Made by a program: the position numbers and the translations under genes
Source: Algoriphagus marincola HL-49
Lineage (GTDB): Bacteria > Bacteroidota > Bacteroidia > Cytophagales > Cyclobacteriaceae
Assembly (NCBI GenBank): GCA_001314815.1
Contig: LJXT01000009.1
Span: 1-50,690 of the forward strand
Direction: 5' to 3'
DNA length: 50,690 nt
Shown here: positions 49,841-50,690 of the stretch, one piece after another
Layout of the letters: each line of letters begins with the position of its first letter
Numbering within the stretch: position 1 is the first letter of the stretch
Notes under the pieces: model-generated
What the model was told of the DNA's origin: nothing
Seen by the model: the letters and a program-made list of their open reading frames with translations, nothing else
The model's database searches: none

Positions 49841-50690
49841 TTACTCCAAAATTAATTGTGGTACTTTTCTTTTTTTCTTGACCTTTTTAGGGTCTACTTT
49901 TTTAGGAGCTCTAATCATAAGCAAACTAAGACCTATCAGAGCAGGTGTGACAAAAGTCCTCATTGCAGCATGAAAAGAGGTGTAGACTGCGACCAGGTAA
50001 AGTGCAAAAAGGATTCCTTTGGTCATTGGGTTTTCATTGTACTTAAGCAATACTAAACCGGCAATACAGAGCACTGAGAAATATATCAATCCAAATAAGC
50101 CGTGCTCGGCGAGTAAGCGGCTCACCTCAACATGGGCTACCGTACCTGTCATAGTCTCTCTTAAAAATCTAGAAGCTCCTGCCCCTACCCCAAAAATAAA
50201 GTTCTCAAACCAAAGATTCAGATCACCCAGAAAAATATCAAGACGGCCGGTTGTGATGGTATACAATGACTTTTCTTTAGACCCCTGAATAGTCCCCATG
50301 GTCTCTCCTTGATACCTGAGACTGAGCAACCCATTGGTAATTTGATCAACTACAACAAACGCTAATGCTGCTATCAATAAACCCGGAAGGACATATTTAC
50401 CAACTTTAGGTAACTGGTATTTTTTGCGTTTGAATGAAGGTGCTGATCTAAGGAAAAATAAGATAACAACTATACCCAATACCGCACCGAGCATACCACC
50501 TCGCGAAAAGGTGAGTAATCCCTGGAAAGAAAGAGCAAACAATACCAAAGCATCCAAGATAAAGTAGCCTGAAAACTCCCATTTGTTTACCATTAAGATA
50601 AATATAAAAAGCGTACCCAGTCCGAATAAGGTTGATACCTGATTTGAACCGAATCCTCCACTCAAATCCACATTGGCACCTAAGACAAAT
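49841..50690 (-). CDS. O-antigen ligase/polymerase (Wzy_C-like) membrane protein, partial
   Basis: The reading frame continues to the window edge, so the N-terminal part is missing. At least 283 residues remain. The TM segments with FSRGGMLGAVLGIVVILFF (S-R-G-G/A motif) and TGRLDIFLGDLNLWFENFIFGVGAGASRF, followed by HVEVSRLLAEHGLFGLI, are the PF04932 (O-antigen ligase/polymerase) signature: the G-R-x-x-I/W-x-x-x-...-G-x-G and H-N/V-x-x-x-x-L-x-E-x-G pattern. It probably polymerises or ligates the glycan outside the inner membrane. The tail is rich in Lys and Arg. Confidence 0.85.
   Translation of the reverse strand, partial: FVLGANVDLSGGFGSNQVSTLFGLGTLFIFILMVNKWEFSGYFILDALVLFALSFQGLLTFSRGGMLGAVLGIVVILFFLRSAPSFKRKKYQLPKVGKYVLPGLLIAALAFVVVDQITNGLLSLRYQGETMGTIQGSKEKSLYTITTGRLDIFLGDLNLWFENFIFGVGAGASRFLRETMTGTVAHVEVSRLLAEHGLFGLIYFSVLCIAGLVLLKYNENPMTKGILFALYLVAVYTSFHAAMRTFVTPALIGLSLLMIRAPKKVDPKKVKKKRKVPQLILE

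Overview
The window looks like a chromosomal surface-polysaccharide locus from a Bacteroidota bacterium, probably of the Cytophagales (Algoriphagus/Cyclobacteriaceae-like). The grounds are moderate to low GC, genes without obvious Shine-Dalgarno sequences, many non-ATG starts, the Bacteroidota-type small GIY-YIG and four-helix-bundle (23S IVP-like) genes, TupA-like ATP-grasp proteins and a secreted leucine-rich-repeat operon. This is inferred from protein character only; no rRNA or tRNA is present to confirm it. Every gene I accept lies on the minus strand, so transcription runs from high to low coordinates.

Layout in transcription order (right to left). (a) 50.7-39.5 kb: a tightly packed glycan operon with a Wzy/ligase-type membrane protein (cut by the window edge), a CapK-like adenylate-forming enzyme, a GNAT acetyltransferase, a NodB-like deacetylase relative, two GT4 glycosyltransferases, an NAD-dependent sugar epimerase/reductase, asparagine synthase, a WecA-like initiating sugar-phosphate transferase and a last glycosyltransferase, closed by a hairpin terminator at 39.48 kb. 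(b) 39.1-34.7 kb: four genes for exported proteins (lipoprotein, two signal-peptide proteins, an LRR protein), not glycan enzymes, closed by a terminator overlapping the LRR stop codon. (c) 34.1-31.0 kb: polyprenyl-phosphate glycosyltransferase, hexapeptide acyltransferase and WecE/RffA-type aminotransferase. (d) 30.8-26.6 kb: three consecutive, translationally coupled large membrane proteins resembling GT-C glycosyltransferases. (e) 26.2-21.3 kb: wHTH regulator, two TupA-like ATP-grasp proteins, a methyltransferase and a GT2. (f) 20.9-17.0 kb: accessory genes (VapC-type PIN toxin with partner, a four-helix-bundle gene split by a GIY-YIG nuclease insert, an ABC-2 polysaccharide permease, a DUF4258/YgiT-type pair). 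(g) 16.7-1.7 kb: a long run of overlapping genes with sulfotransferase, two FkbM methyltransferases, the Wzt-type ATPase, and a very AT-rich block of GT2/GT32/rhamnosyltransferase-like/GT4 glycosyltransferases, an asparagine-synthase-like protein and a formyltransferase/GINT1-like fusion. (h) 1.3-0.1 kb: a polytopic, possibly polymerase, membrane protein.

Together the genes would make, modify (sulfate, methyl, acetyl, amino and possibly formyl groups) and export a complex surface glycan. Both an ABC-transporter route (Wzm/Wzt) and a WecA/Wzy-like route are represented, so either two glycans are made or the cluster has been assembled in pieces.

The most unusual features lie between the genes. 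About ten intergenic islands (roughly 1.3, 16.8, 17.6, 18.7, 19.5-20.2, 21.0, 24.0-24.6, 26.3, 30.8 and 34.3 kb) are built from the same small vocabulary of degenerate 10-40 base words, G-rich and C-poor on the plus strand. Islands on the two sides of one gene module often carry near-identical direct repeats: 41 bp around the DUF4258/YgiT pair, 36 bp around the PIN pair, 73 bp around TupA-2 plus regulator, and 48 bp around the aminosugar module. This suggests repeat-bounded gene cassettes. Within this zone a 287-bp GIY-YIG insert with perfect 14-bp terminal inverted repeats splits a four-helix-bundle gene.
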